The notes under the pieces: generated by a model
The model's input: the letters and a program-made list of their open reading frames with translations, nothing else
Databases searched by the model: none
Told to the model about the DNA's origin: nothing
Made by a program: the position numbers and the translations under genes
Origin: Sphingobacterium litopenaei
GTDB lineage: Bacteria; Bacteroidota; Bacteroidia; Sphingobacteriales; Sphingobacteriaceae
Assembly: GCF_014692495.1 (NCBI RefSeq)
Contig: NZ_JACOIJ010000015.1
Location: 19,707 to 83,706, forward strand
Reading direction: 5' to 3'
DNA: 64,000 nt
Part shown: piece by piece, positions 6,678-15,410 of the stretch
How the letters are laid out: each line of letters opens with the position of its first letter
Numbering within the stretch: position 1 is the first letter of the stretch

Positions 6678-9509
6678 ATGCCTACCCTTCCAAGTCATAT
6701 TCTTAGAATTATATTTCTCATTACGCTTCAAATTACTGTTACTTGTTTTACAGTTAAGGCGCAGAAATTAAAATGGAATGTAGAAAGTCCAGTTAAAGTA
6801 GAAAGAGGGCTAAATACTATTTCATTCAGCTTAGAGAATTTGGATCAGACTGATTTAAGTGGTCACTTTGAATTTGATCTTCCTAAAGGTTTTACAATCC
6901 TTGGGGCAGCAACTATTCAGGCCTCTATCCCAGGAAAAGCTACACGTTATTTTACTTTCCGTGGACAGGTAAATAACTTAAGCCTTGTATCGGACACTAA
7001 GATCAATATACTTCTAAAAGATAAAGAAGGAAAACTAGTAAGTCAAAGGGCGCTAGATATTAAAATTCCAAGTTTTAGAAAAATTACAATTACAGATCAG
7101 ACTCCACTACAAACTTTTAGGCTTCAAGGAGACAGCATGCACATTAAGCTAAATATTCAAAATGAAGGTACTGTAGAGGAAAATTTTAAAATCGTACTCT
7201 CTAGCCCAAATAGGTATGGAAAGACTGTATTCAAAGAATTCTCTATGTTTCTTTTACCTGGAACCGATTCTGTTCTAGTATACAGTTTTATTGTGGAGCG
7301 CTACATGACAAACCTGAGCCAATACCTAGTTCGTGTAACCGGAATTAACGATCAAGACGATCCGTTTGGGAACGTACAACTCGCTTTTTACAACCGTAGC
7401 TCCAGCAGAGATTTTAATGCTAATGATGCGATTCGGAATAACCTGTGGCAAACAACAGGCAATAATTTGGAACTTCGAGTTTCAAACATATTCAATCAGC
7501 AACAAAACTATAGTATGTTTAGCACCGGGGAATACGAAACAAAGACTGGGGCTATTCGCTACGGTATTAATATGGCAAACTGGCAAGGTTTAGATCGCAT
7601 ATTTGTCACCAATACTTACTTAGAGCTTGAACATAACAGGCACCAAATAACTGCAGGTAATCTGCAAGAATCCTTAGAGTCTACCTTCTACGGACGCGGT
7701 ATGAAATATGCTTTTTTAGATACTGCGAAGGGCACTGCCGTAGACTTCGGGGTAAGTGACAATAGCAACGAACTATTAAGTTCTTACCAACCAGGATCAG
7801 GTATTCCCCTTACAGCTTTTGCTAGGTTACGCTTAGGAGAATTAAAAAAGGACAGAAAATTCTATGATGGTCAAGTAATTTTTAATAGAAATACCATAGA
7901 TACTACAGGATTTTTATTGTGGACTAATTCCTTTGACATAAGTCCAAAGAAAGAAAAATCTTCAATGGTAGGTTTTGTAGGAGCGGGAACAGCTTTTCAT
8001 TTAGTACGAAATGATGAGAAGTATCAACAAAATGCTATCGCCCTAGGTTGGAAAACCACACAAGAGTGGAATAAAATGAGGTTTTTGATGGACTACTTCT
8101 ACTCTACACCTTACTATCCAGGAAATAGAAGAGGCGTAACACAGCTTCAACACCGAGTTAGCTACCCACTGGGCAGATGGCAAGGTGCTGTAGGCTATAA
8201 CTTTCATGCCTTTTCTCCAAAAAGTCTAACATACTATTCTACAAACTTCAAAAATAGACAGCAGCGTCTTGAGGCACAGTTCTCTGGCTCTACGCGAAAA
8301 GGAAATACCTTTATTACCTTAACACCCAGCTATAATACAGAAAATGCATCTTATAGTTTCTCTAATATACCTTTTGAGCTTAGTAGTAAAAGTTATTTAT
8401 TACAAACCAATGGGCAATACTTCAGTGCTAATAGAAAACATAATATAAATATTCTTGCTGAAGGGGGATATATAAATGTTAACAACCCTAATCAAACCGA
8501 CAACAATAGCTCCGGCGAGACAGCCCTAAGAATGGATGCAACCTATGGTTACGGTCAAATTCGTTTTATGGTCGGATTTCAAAAAGGTACGTTCCAATTA
8601 TATGAATTATTTAATAGTATACTTTATAATACTAGTCTGAGTACACAGTATTCATTTGGCGTGCAAGCTAGCGGAGCATTTTTAGGTGATAAGGTAAAAT
8701 GGAATTTAAATAATACGGGTAGATACAGCAAACTTTGGGGCTTTAATGTACTAAATGTTGGTAGCATCGACTACCAATTGAAGAAAACTACACGCATCTC
8801 CATGCAGGGGCAGTTTACTTACACTAAGGGCTTAAGTAATAATCCATATACATACAATAACGTACAAATGGTTGTAAAACAGCAATTACCTTCTGGAAAA
8901 ATCATAAATAAAAAGCCTCAGGGAAATGTTAAAATGTTTATTTTCTATGATAACAATTATAACGGGATATATGATGAGGGTGATGCTGTAGCATCAAATT
9001 ACAATTTAATGTTTGGATCTGTTTCCTTCTCTACCAATAATAAAGGTCAGGCTGTTTATAAAAATATTCCTTTTGGCGATTACGTGATTTTTACTCCACC
9101 CATCAACAATTATAGCGCTAAATCAAAAGTTGTAAATGTTGATTCAAAATCAGTTAACGTGCAAGTAGCATTACAACAAGTTTCTACTCTTAACGGAGAA
9201 ATTATTTTAGAATATAATCCTGCCTTTGATTTAACAGTTAATACTAATCTTCGTGGATATAGAGTTCTAGCCGAAGCGAGCGATGGAGTTATTTATACAG
9301 CCGAAACTGATGAAACTGGAAAATTCATACTCCAAGTTCCACGTGGCAAATATATAATTTCGCTCGATAAAAATAGCTTTGCTGAAAATGTGCTCACTGA
9401 GGAAAAATCTATAGAAGTAGAGTTACAAATTGGAGAAAAATTAAAAATAAAACCTTTTATTTTAAAAGCTAAGAAAAAGAATATTGAAATAAAAAGGTTT
9501 GGATCTTAA
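6678..9509 (+). CDS. Usher-like outer-membrane barrel protein
   Basis: A 943-residue protein with an N-terminal signal sequence (ending near 'VKAQ'). Residues about 30-230 hold two immunoglobulin-like periplasmic modules. From about 235 to 745 there are many short amphipathic strands ('RYGINMANWQ', 'HQITAGNLQESLESTFYGRG', 'LSTQYSFGVQASG'), as in a large beta-barrel. Near 752-835 a segment with 'FIFYDNNYNGIYDEGD' resembles calcium-binding or carboxypeptidase-regulatory-like modules found at the end of some alternate ushers, followed by another beta domain. Position after the chaperone and adhesin, and overall size (ushers are usually 800-900 residues), suggest that it assembles and anchors the pilus. 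Sequence likeness to FimD/PapC is weak, so 'usher-like' is a context-based call. Confidence 0.6.
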   Translation: MPTLPSHILRIIFLITLQITVTCFTVKAQKLKWNVESPVKVERGLNTISFSLENLDQTDLSGHFEFDLPKGFTILGAATIQASIPGKATRYFTFRGQVNNLSLVSDTKINILLKDKEGKLVSQRALDIKIPSFRKITITDQTPLQTFRLQGDSMHIKLNIQNEGTVEENFKIVLSSPNRYGKTVFKEFSMFLLPGTDSVLVYSFIVERYMTNLSQYLVRVTGINDQDDPFGNVQLAFYNRSSSRDFNANDAIRNNLWQTTGNNLELRVSNIFNQQQNYSMFSTGEYETKTGAIRYGINMANWQGLDRIFVTNTYLELEHNRHQITAGNLQESLESTFYGRGMKYAFLDTAKGTAVDFGVSDNSNELLSSYQPGSGIPLTAFARLRLGELKKDRKFYDGQVIFNRNTIDTTGFLLWTNSFDISPKKEKSSMVGFVGAGTAFHLVRNDEKYQQNAIALGWKTTQEWNKMRFLMDYFYSTPYYPGNRRGVTQLQHRVSYPLGRWQGAVGYNFHAFSPKSLTYYSTNFKNRQQRLEAQFSGSTRKGNTFITLTPSYNTENASYSFSNIPFELSSKSYLLQTNGQYFSANRKHNINILAEGGYINVNNPNQTDNNSSGETALRMDATYGYGQIRFMVGFQKGTFQLYELFNSILYNTSLSTQYSFGVQASGAFLGDKVKWNLNNTGRYSKLWGFNVLNVGSIDYQLKKTTRISMQGQFTYTKGLSNNPYTYNNVQMVVKQQLPSGKIINKKPQGNVKMFIFYDNNYNGIYDEGDAVASNYNLMFGSVSFSTNNKGQAVYKNIPFGDYVIFTPPINNYSAKSKVVNVDSKSVNVQVALQQVSTLNGEIILEYNPAFDLTVNTNLRGYRVLAEASDGVIYTAETDETGKFILQVPRGKYIISLDKNSFAENVLTEEKSIEVELQIGEKLKIKPFILKAKKKNIEIKRFGS

Positions 9510-9847
9510 GAAGTAGGTCAAAGATTATAAATTTTGAAGCAAAAATGGAATCGGTAAATAAGAAGGTTCTTCGCCAATTTTGATGCACTTATCCAGTTTG
9601 TGAGAGACTGTAAAATAAACCCAGATTACGCAGGAGATATTTTCATTTAAAGATTTATAGGGTAATCCCAAAGTGGAATTGCAATAGTTCATAGGACGGA
9701 TACATTATATAATGATTCTCTGCCCGTCACAATAATAAGTTATGTAAATGAAAATGTGGAATCAACATTTATATGGACTCCACATTTTCTTATTTACATA
9801 CTTTATATGATAGTGTCAATGAGGTTATTATTTATATAAAACATAAA
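9510..9847. other. Convergent intergenic region
   Basis: Separates the + strand pilus genes from the - strand capsule genes. Apart from the inverted repeat at 9744-9797 nothing is supported. A short - strand open frame of about 57 codons (roughly 9690 down to 9520) shows no recognisable family. Confidence 0.5.
9744..9797. terminator. Bidirectional terminator candidate
   Basis: GTAAATGAAAATGTGGA (9744-9760) pairs with TCCACATTTTCTTATTTAC (9779-9797) with a two-base bulge and an 18-base loop. It sits between convergent genes, where a shared terminator is expected. There is no classic T-run. Confidence 0.5.
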
Positions 9848-12223
9848 CTATTTTAATCCTAAAAGACTCTTGACTTTAGAAAGAAATCCTTTATTGTTAT
9901 GCCCTTCTCCATAACCATAGCCATAGCCATATCCGTATCCATAACCTCGTTTAAAATCAACATCATTAATTACGACTGCCATATTATGCAACTTGCTTTG
10001 ATAATAAAGCTCTTTTGGAACATTTAATAGTCGCTTATCCAAGTAATTCGCACGACAAACATATATTGTCAAATCCGCAAATTCCGAAATTAATATAGTA
10101 TCTGTAACCAAACTTACAGGCGCAGTATCAACAATTACAAAATCATAATTCTCTCTACCGTAGTTAACAATATCCTCGAAGTGACCATTCATTAATAACT
10201 CAGCTGGATTTGGAGCAATATATCCTGAATATATAATATCAAAATCATAAGGAGCTGGTTTTCTAATAATAATCTCAGATATAGGCATATCAGGATTTAT
10301 TAAATATTGAGTGATACCAATATTAGTATGTTGCAAATGCGAAAGTCCCAAATAATCTAATACTTTTGGTGAACGAATATCCGCTCCCAACAACAAAACC
10401 TTCTTTCCTGACATAGCTAATATTTTCGCCAAGTTAGTAGCAATAAAAGACTTACCTTCTCCAGATGTTGTTGAAGTAACATAAATTACCGAACTTTCGC
10501 CTTTTTTCTTAGTAAGCATAAAAGATATATTAGTACGAAGAATACGTATCGCTTCTGCTAAAGAAGAACGGTCATTTTCTTTAATAATAGGGTATTCCGA
10601 AGAAGGAATCTCTCCCAAAATAGGAGCAGGAAATTCAGCTTCCACATCTCGACGAGATTGAACTTTATTATCCAATAAAAATTTAATATAAAGTATAATA
10701 AAAGGAATAATAAATCCGACTATTAATGCCCCTAACATAATCAAAGATTTTCGGGGAGCTACAGGAATATTGGATCCATATGCCTGATCAATTATTTTCA
10801 AATTAGCAGGCGTAGCTGCTGCTTTTATTTCAGTTTCCTCTCTCTTCTGAAGTAAGAATAAATATAATGATTCAAATATTTGTTGTTGCCTTGAGATATC
10901 TTTATAGTCTCGCTCTTGGTTAGGCAGTTGTCCTAATTTTCCCGAATATTTACTAGTTTGGGCTTGAATAACATTCACATTTGTAGACAGTACATTTCTA
11001 TAATTCTGTAATGATGTATTAAGATTAGACCTAATATCGGATATATTTTTATTTAAATTTTGGACAATTGGATTGTCTGGAGTTGCTGACTTTAAAAGGT
11101 CTTCACGTTCTAATACCAAATCATTGTACGATTTTACGGTCGCTTCTATTGAGGGGTCATTTAATCCAATATTAGAAGGTAAAAGTCCTCCTTCTTCTGT
11201 GACTGTTTCACGCATCATATCCGCCAAGCGTAATTGAGTTTGATAATCAATTAATTTTCGCTCATTTTCAGAAGCATTTTCCATATACATACGAACCTCT
11301 GAAGACATATCAACCAAATTATTGCGATCTTTATAGTCTGCAACTTTTGAATCCGAAGTAGATAAATCTCTTGTAATTAAATTTAACCGATTATTTATAA
11401 AATCAGAAGTTGCACGAGTCACCTTAATTTTATCTTCGGTAGCATCTAAATCATATTGTGAAACTAACGAGTTTAGTATTAACTCAGCTTTCTTACGATT
11501 CGGGTGATTCAATGAGAAATTTATGATAAAAGATTGTTTCTCTTTGTTTGGTATTACTTGAATTTCTTGTAATAAATTATCAACTACCTTCGCTGCAGGA
11601 ATAACATCGATTACTAAATTTTGGTCTAGTTTTTTGCCGTTATTTGGCACAAGCATTATCGCACCAATAGGTGTAATAATTTTTTTTCCATAGTTGTATC
11701 CTACTATATTTTGAATACCGTCCGATACTGTGATTTTAGAATTATTATCTATGGATATTTTTATTTGATATGTAATAGAATCTAGGTTAGGATTATTTGA
11801 ATCCAATAGGACTAATTTAACAGGCGACTCCTGTTCTAAAAGTTCTGATTTTTTTACATTCCCTTTTGCATTATAGATTATATTTAATTTATTGGAAACA
11901 ACAACTTTATATAAAATCCTTCGAGATTTAATAACATCTATCTGATCCAAAACAAATGATGAAGCAGAGCTTCCAACCCCTGTTAAAGATGCAAGTTCTG
12001 ATAGGCCTGCTAGATCACCTGAGGCTTTTTTTTCATCTTGAAGCAAGATCTTTGCATCTACTTTATATACTTTCTCAGCATACCTTAAATAAAGTATTGC
12101 ACCTAATACAAAAAATACTATTGATAATAAAAACCACCTCCAAAAAAATGCATATTGCTCAAACAATTGCCTTAAATTTAGATCTTGGCTTTCATCTTCT
12201 ACTCTTGCTTTTTCTTCTATCAT
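9848..12223 (-). CDS. wzc: Wzc-like polysaccharide co-polymerase and tyrosine kinase
   Basis: A 791-residue inner-membrane protein. The N-terminal membrane segment (about residues 33-50) and chain-length-determinant (Wzz) region are followed by coiled coil, a second membrane segment (about 510-530, after 'APRKSLIMLGALIVGF') and a cytoplasmic BY-kinase domain. Walker A 'TSTTSGEGKS' lies near residue 588, the A' motif 'VLLLGADIRSP' near 612, and Walker B 'FVIVDTAP' near 697. The C-terminus has six tyrosines alternating with glycine, the autophosphorylation cluster. It controls polymerisation and export of the capsule with Wza. It is the last gene of the long - strand cluster, 21 bases after wza. 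No separate Wzb-type phosphatase gene was seen. Confidence 0.93.
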   Translation of the reverse strand: MIEEKARVEDESQDLNLRQLFEQYAFFWRWFLLSIVFFVLGAILYLRYAEKVYKVDAKILLQDEKKASGDLAGLSELASLTGVGSSASSFVLDQIDVIKSRRILYKVVVSNKLNIIYNAKGNVKKSELLEQESPVKLVLLDSNNPNLDSITYQIKISIDNNSKITVSDGIQNIVGYNYGKKIITPIGAIMLVPNNGKKLDQNLVIDVIPAAKVVDNLLQEIQVIPNKEKQSFIINFSLNHPNRKKAELILNSLVSQYDLDATEDKIKVTRATSDFINNRLNLITRDLSTSDSKVADYKDRNNLVDMSSEVRMYMENASENERKLIDYQTQLRLADMMRETVTEEGGLLPSNIGLNDPSIEATVKSYNDLVLEREDLLKSATPDNPIVQNLNKNISDIRSNLNTSLQNYRNVLSTNVNVIQAQTSKYSGKLGQLPNQERDYKDISRQQQIFESLYLFLLQKREETEIKAAATPANLKIIDQAYGSNIPVAPRKSLIMLGALIVGFIIPFIILYIKFLLDNKVQSRRDVEAEFPAPILGEIPSSEYPIIKENDRSSLAEAIRILRTNISFMLTKKKGESSVIYVTSTTSGEGKSFIATNLAKILAMSGKKVLLLGADIRSPKVLDYLGLSHLQHTNIGITQYLINPDMPISEIIIRKPAPYDFDIIYSGYIAPNPAELLMNGHFEDIVNYGRENYDFVIVDTAPVSLVTDTILISEFADLTIYVCRANYLDKRLLNVPKELYYQSKLHNMAVVINDVDFKRGYGYGYGYGYGYGEGHNNKGFLSKVKSLLGLK

Positions 12224-12244
12224 TATATAATATATTTAGGTAAT

Positions 12245-13015
12245 CTATCGTGTTAAAATTGAAATCATAGTTATTAATAAACTGGCAACAGAGACAAATA
12301 CACCTGTATTTTGGGTATACTTTGATGACTGAACTCTCGCACCATTCGGTTCAACATATACCACATCATTTTGGGCTAAATAATAAACTGGAGAATTTAA
12401 AGCATCACGAGAAGTTAAATCGACTCTATATTCAGACTTTAATCCATTTTGTTCTCTAATAACGAGAACATTTTTTCTTACGCCATTAATTGTTAAATCT
12501 CCCGCAAGCCCTAAGGCTTCTAATATCGTAATTCTATCATTACTAATTGAATATGTACCGGGGCTCTTTACCTCCCCTAAAACCGTAATTCTAAAATTAC
12601 GAACTTCCATACTTATTCCAGGACTTACAATAAATTTACTTACTTCATTACGTAAATAATCTATAGCTTCTGTTCGAGTACGACCAGCTAGCTTGACTTT
12701 TCCCAATTTTGGAAAATCTATATAACCATTATTATCAATAGCATAGGTAGGGATAAATGGATTCGCTGATTGTAATGTTCCCGTATTTCCTGCATAAGAA
12801 GATATCGGATTAAAAGGTTGTGTAGCTCGAATATCATCAGCGGTTACTGAAATAGCTAAAATGTCCCCTGGCTGAAGTTTTGGGGCATTATTTTCATAAT
12901 TAGTTATCAAAGCGATACTATCTGCGGGTTGAAAATAAATCAAATCTTTTCGCGACGCACATGACGAAATCACGATACTAATTAATAGTACAAAATATAG
13001 GATTTTTTTATTCAT
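12245..13015 (-). CDS. wza: Wza-like polysaccharide export lipoprotein
   Basis: Outer-membrane secretin-like exporter of the capsule. The open frame extends 9 codons further, but the start at 13015 gives a proper lipoprotein signal 'MNKKILYFVLLISIVISSCA', with the lipidated cysteine at residue 19. A polysaccharide export (Poly_export) domain follows ('LQPGDILAISVTADD') and an SLBB-type region ('ITVLGEVKSPGTYSIS'). A hydrophobic C-terminal segment ('VFVSVASLLITMISILT') ends the protein, as in Bacteroidota Wza homologues. It pairs with the Wzc-like kinase immediately downstream. At about 256 residues it is shorter than E. coli Wza, as is usual for this group. Confidence 0.9.
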   Translation of the reverse strand: MNKKILYFVLLISIVISSCASRKDLIYFQPADSIALITNYENNAPKLQPGDILAISVTADDIRATQPFNPISSYAGNTGTLQSANPFIPTYAIDNNGYIDFPKLGKVKLAGRTRTEAIDYLRNEVSKFIVSPGISMEVRNFRITVLGEVKSPGTYSISNDRITILEALGLAGDLTINGVRKNVLVIREQNGLKSEYRVDLTSRDALNSPVYYLAQNDVVYVEPNGARVQSSKYTQNTGVFVSVASLLITMISILTR

Positions 13016-13090
13016 AATCAATGTTAAACTGTGTATTAACAAAAATAGATATTTTCAAACGATTAATTATCATAATACACTAATTGAGTT

Positions 13091-13549
13091 CTAATTATTG
13101 TCTGTAAAATAATTAACAAAATAATCAATTGGCCAAGTATAATCATCCTCTTTAGCATGTTGTACATCATAATCAGCAAACACCAATAATTCTGATTTTG
13201 GCACCAATGCTTTAAAAGCAGTTGCATATCCTTGAGGAAGGTGAATAACTTCCAATTTATCTGATTTTATAATTATTCTTTCTATGGGTATATCTCTTCT
13301 TGGGCTTTCCCAATTGTCTATTTTGATTATATTTAATTCAAAACTTCCTTTCAATACATAAAACCATCTTTGTTCAATACGATGTGCTCGCCATCCACGT
13401 ACAAGTTCAGTATGTGCGTTTTTAATAATATAAAAACGTTTAACATTACTCATATCAAAATCGTTAACAAAACGAATTTGCCCTCTATGATCTGTTGCCG
13501 ACCCTCCCTTTATTATATCGTAAGGTGTTATTTCTTTTTTACTTGACAT
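13091..13549 (-). CDS. WxcM/FdtA-like cupin, sugar isomerase or epimerase family
   Basis: A 152-residue single-domain cupin. 'GGSATDHRGQIRFVNDFDMS', 'RGWRAHRIEQRWFYVLKGSF' and 'VIHLPQGYATAFKALVPKSE' follow the WxcM-like C-terminal/FdtA pattern, a family that includes dTDP-4-keto-6-deoxyhexose 3,4-ketoisomerases and related sugar epimerases. In Bacteroidota such genes often sit between wza-wzc and the initiating transferase. No aminotransferase that would pair with a 3,4-ketoisomerase is present, so the substrate is open. It overlaps the next gene upstream by 11 bases. Confidence 0.7.
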   Translation of the reverse strand: MSSKKEITPYDIIKGGSATDHRGQIRFVNDFDMSNVKRFYIIKNAHTELVRGWRAHRIEQRWFYVLKGSFELNIIKIDNWESPRRDIPIERIIIKSDKLEVIHLPQGYATAFKALVPKSELLVFADYDVQHAKEDDYTWPIDYFVNYFTDNN

Positions 13550-14495
13550 ATTTTCTGATTATATATGTTTTATAAATTAGATATATACCGCTTGATACTA
13601 ACAAAAGAGTTATTGCAAAAATAACCTGATACTTAAAAAGATCATCAGTGATAAATAAAACAGCCAATCCTATCACAAATTGTACCAAACCATACATAAA
13701 TGAAACCACCAACTTATTTTTTCCAGCCTCATTTCCCAGATATTGATATAAATGCGAGCGGTGCGCTTCAAATATATTCTCTTTTAGATACAGTCTTCTT
13801 ACAATAGTCCAAATAGAATCTATGCCATAAACGACTAAAAATAATATATAGAGGAAGTTACCTGTTTGCAAAATCAATTTTCCTAAAGCAAAAAGAATTA
13901 TAAAAGCAATTGCAACGGATCCCACATCACCAGCAAAACATTTAGCTTTTGTACGAAAATTAAAAAAAGCAAAAACCAATATTCCTAAAATGGAAAAAAT
14001 TAATAAGTCTTGATGAATAAAATTTAGTTTATAGTTTTCTATCAATAGCAATGAACCTACAGCTAAACTATAACAAGCAGTTATACCATTAATTCCATCC
14101 ATGAAATTGTACGCGTTAATAACTCCAACAATAATAATAAATGCTATAATTAAATAGTACCATGGAAAGGTAAATATTTGCAATTCATAGGCCATTAATA
14201 AAACTGATATAAAATGGACAAATAGTCTTACCCTATTAGACAAAGTCAGAACATCATCAGCAAACGACACAACAGTCATTAAGGTCAATCCAAGAAAAAA
14301 CCATGGATATTGACAGCCTGAATAAATAAAATATATCATTGCTGCGATATAGAAAATAATACCTCCCCCTCGTAAGGTGATTTGCGTATGTGATGATCGC
14401 TCATTTGGCTTGTCAATAATATTATAGCGATCTGCAACTTTGAAGTATGCTAATTCAAGTAAAAATAATATAATAAATATTATGCAATATATCAT
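13539..14495 (-). CDS. WecA/WbpL-like undecaprenyl-phosphate sugar-phosphate transferase
   Basis: A 318-residue polytopic membrane protein of the MraY/WecA glycosyltransferase 4 superfamily. It has about ten hydrophobic segments and the motifs 'SFADDVLTL' (Mg-binding DD) and 'NAYNFMDGINGI' (catalytic D region), plus 'FAGDVGS'. It should transfer a HexNAc-1-phosphate to undecaprenyl phosphate, starting repeat-unit assembly. The neighbouring epimerase-like SDR is the usual WbpL partner. Start taken at 14495. Confidence 0.88.
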   Translation of the reverse strand: MIYCIIFIILFLLELAYFKVADRYNIIDKPNERSSHTQITLRGGGIIFYIAAMIYFIYSGCQYPWFFLGLTLMTVVSFADDVLTLSNRVRLFVHFISVLLMAYELQIFTFPWYYLIIAFIIIVGVINAYNFMDGINGITACYSLAVGSLLLIENYKLNFIHQDLLIFSILGILVFAFFNFRTKAKCFAGDVGSVAIAFIILFALGKLILQTGNFLYILFLVVYGIDSIWTIVRRLYLKENIFEAHRSHLYQYLGNEAGKNKLVVSFMYGLVQFVIGLAVLFITDDLFKYQVIFAITLLLVSSGIYLIYKTYIIRKYVK

Positions 14496-14506
14496 TGAGG
14501 AACTGA

Positions 14507-15406
14507 TTACTTGGTTTGATTAAATGATTTAATAGTTATTTCTAGGCCTTCTTTGGCTGTAAAAGGCAATTTTTGAATTCCTAATGCATTTTTTATTTTT
14601 TTATTTGAGACTAATAAACTGGATGTCATTTTCTTTAGTCTCTTTGTATTTAAAGGAATTGGAAGAAAATCACCCATTTTAGCTAATCCATTTATAAGAA
14701 ATTTTGGTAAAGATACATTAGGAACCTTTTTTTCCGTAACAGTTTTAATAACAGTAATAATGTCATTAGTAGAAATTGACTCATCATCAGCTACATGATA
14801 AATACCAGAAAGCAACATTTCCTTTTTTTCAATTATTTGCTTAATGAAAAAGTTAAAATTTCCAATCGATATAAAGGACCTACTATTAGTAAACGAAGCC
14901 AGAGGATAAGGAATACCCTTCGAAATTAAACTGTATAATAACCCCAAATTGCCCTTATCACCAGGTCCATGAACCATTGGAGGTCGAACTATAATTAATT
15001 TCTTCCCTTCAGGCAATGCTTGATTTAAAAGCCACTCTTCAGCGACTCTTTTAGATATTCCATATAAAGATATAGGATAGCATATAGCATTTTCATCTAA
15101 GGGATGAATGGACTCATATTCTTCAACTGCTGCTAAAGAGCTTATATGTATAAAAAGAGAAGCTTTCGATTTTATATATTCCTCAAAAATATTCTTTAAT
15201 AAAGCTACATTAGCATAATAATAATCTTCTTGAGTTGCCATTCCTTTATGATCATGAGCTTTTCCTACTAGATTAATTATTACATCAGCACATTTAAACC
15301 TTTCATTCCAATTATTACTACGTAAGGAAACACCTATAGAATCAGGTAAATCTTTAATTAAACTTTTACCAATAAATCCTGAACTACCTAAAATTAAAAT
15401 TTTCAT
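14507..15406 (-). CDS. NAD-dependent epimerase/dehydratase (WbpV/Gne-like SDR)
   Basis: A 299-residue extended SDR with the NAD motif 'GSSGFIGKSL' at the N-terminus, 'HISSLAAV' and the catalytic 'YGISK' (YxxxK). 'VRPPMVHGPGDKGNLGLL' is typical of the WbpV/WbpL-associated group that provides a 4-epimerised or 4-keto-reduced UDP-HexNAc. It lies 11 bases from the initiating transferase, supporting supply of that transferase's donor. Exact substrate not determined. Confidence 0.75.
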   Translation of the reverse strand: MKILILGSSGFIGKSLIKDLPDSIGVSLRSNNWNERFKCADVIINLVGKAHDHKGMATQEDYYYANVALLKNIFEEYIKSKASLFIHISSLAAVEEYESIHPLDENAICYPISLYGISKRVAEEWLLNQALPEGKKLIIVRPPMVHGPGDKGNLGLLYSLISKGIPYPLASFTNSRSFISIGNFNFFIKQIIEKKEMLLSGIYHVADDESISTNDIITVIKTVTEKKVPNVSLPKFLINGLAKMGDFLPIPLNTKRLKKMTSSLLVSNKKIKNALGIQKLPFTAKEGLEITIKSFNQTK

Positions 15407-15410
15407 TATC

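Noticed and set aside
9520..9690. Short - strand frame of about 57 codons ending near 9523
   Set aside because: No recognised family, no clear start signal, and it lies in a convergent intergenic region; coding status is not supported.
9905..9955. Short tandem DNA repeat that could be read as a repeat array
   Set aside because: It is the coding sequence of the Gly-Tyr tail of the Wzc-like kinase; there are no spacers or palindromic repeats, so it is not a CRISPR array.
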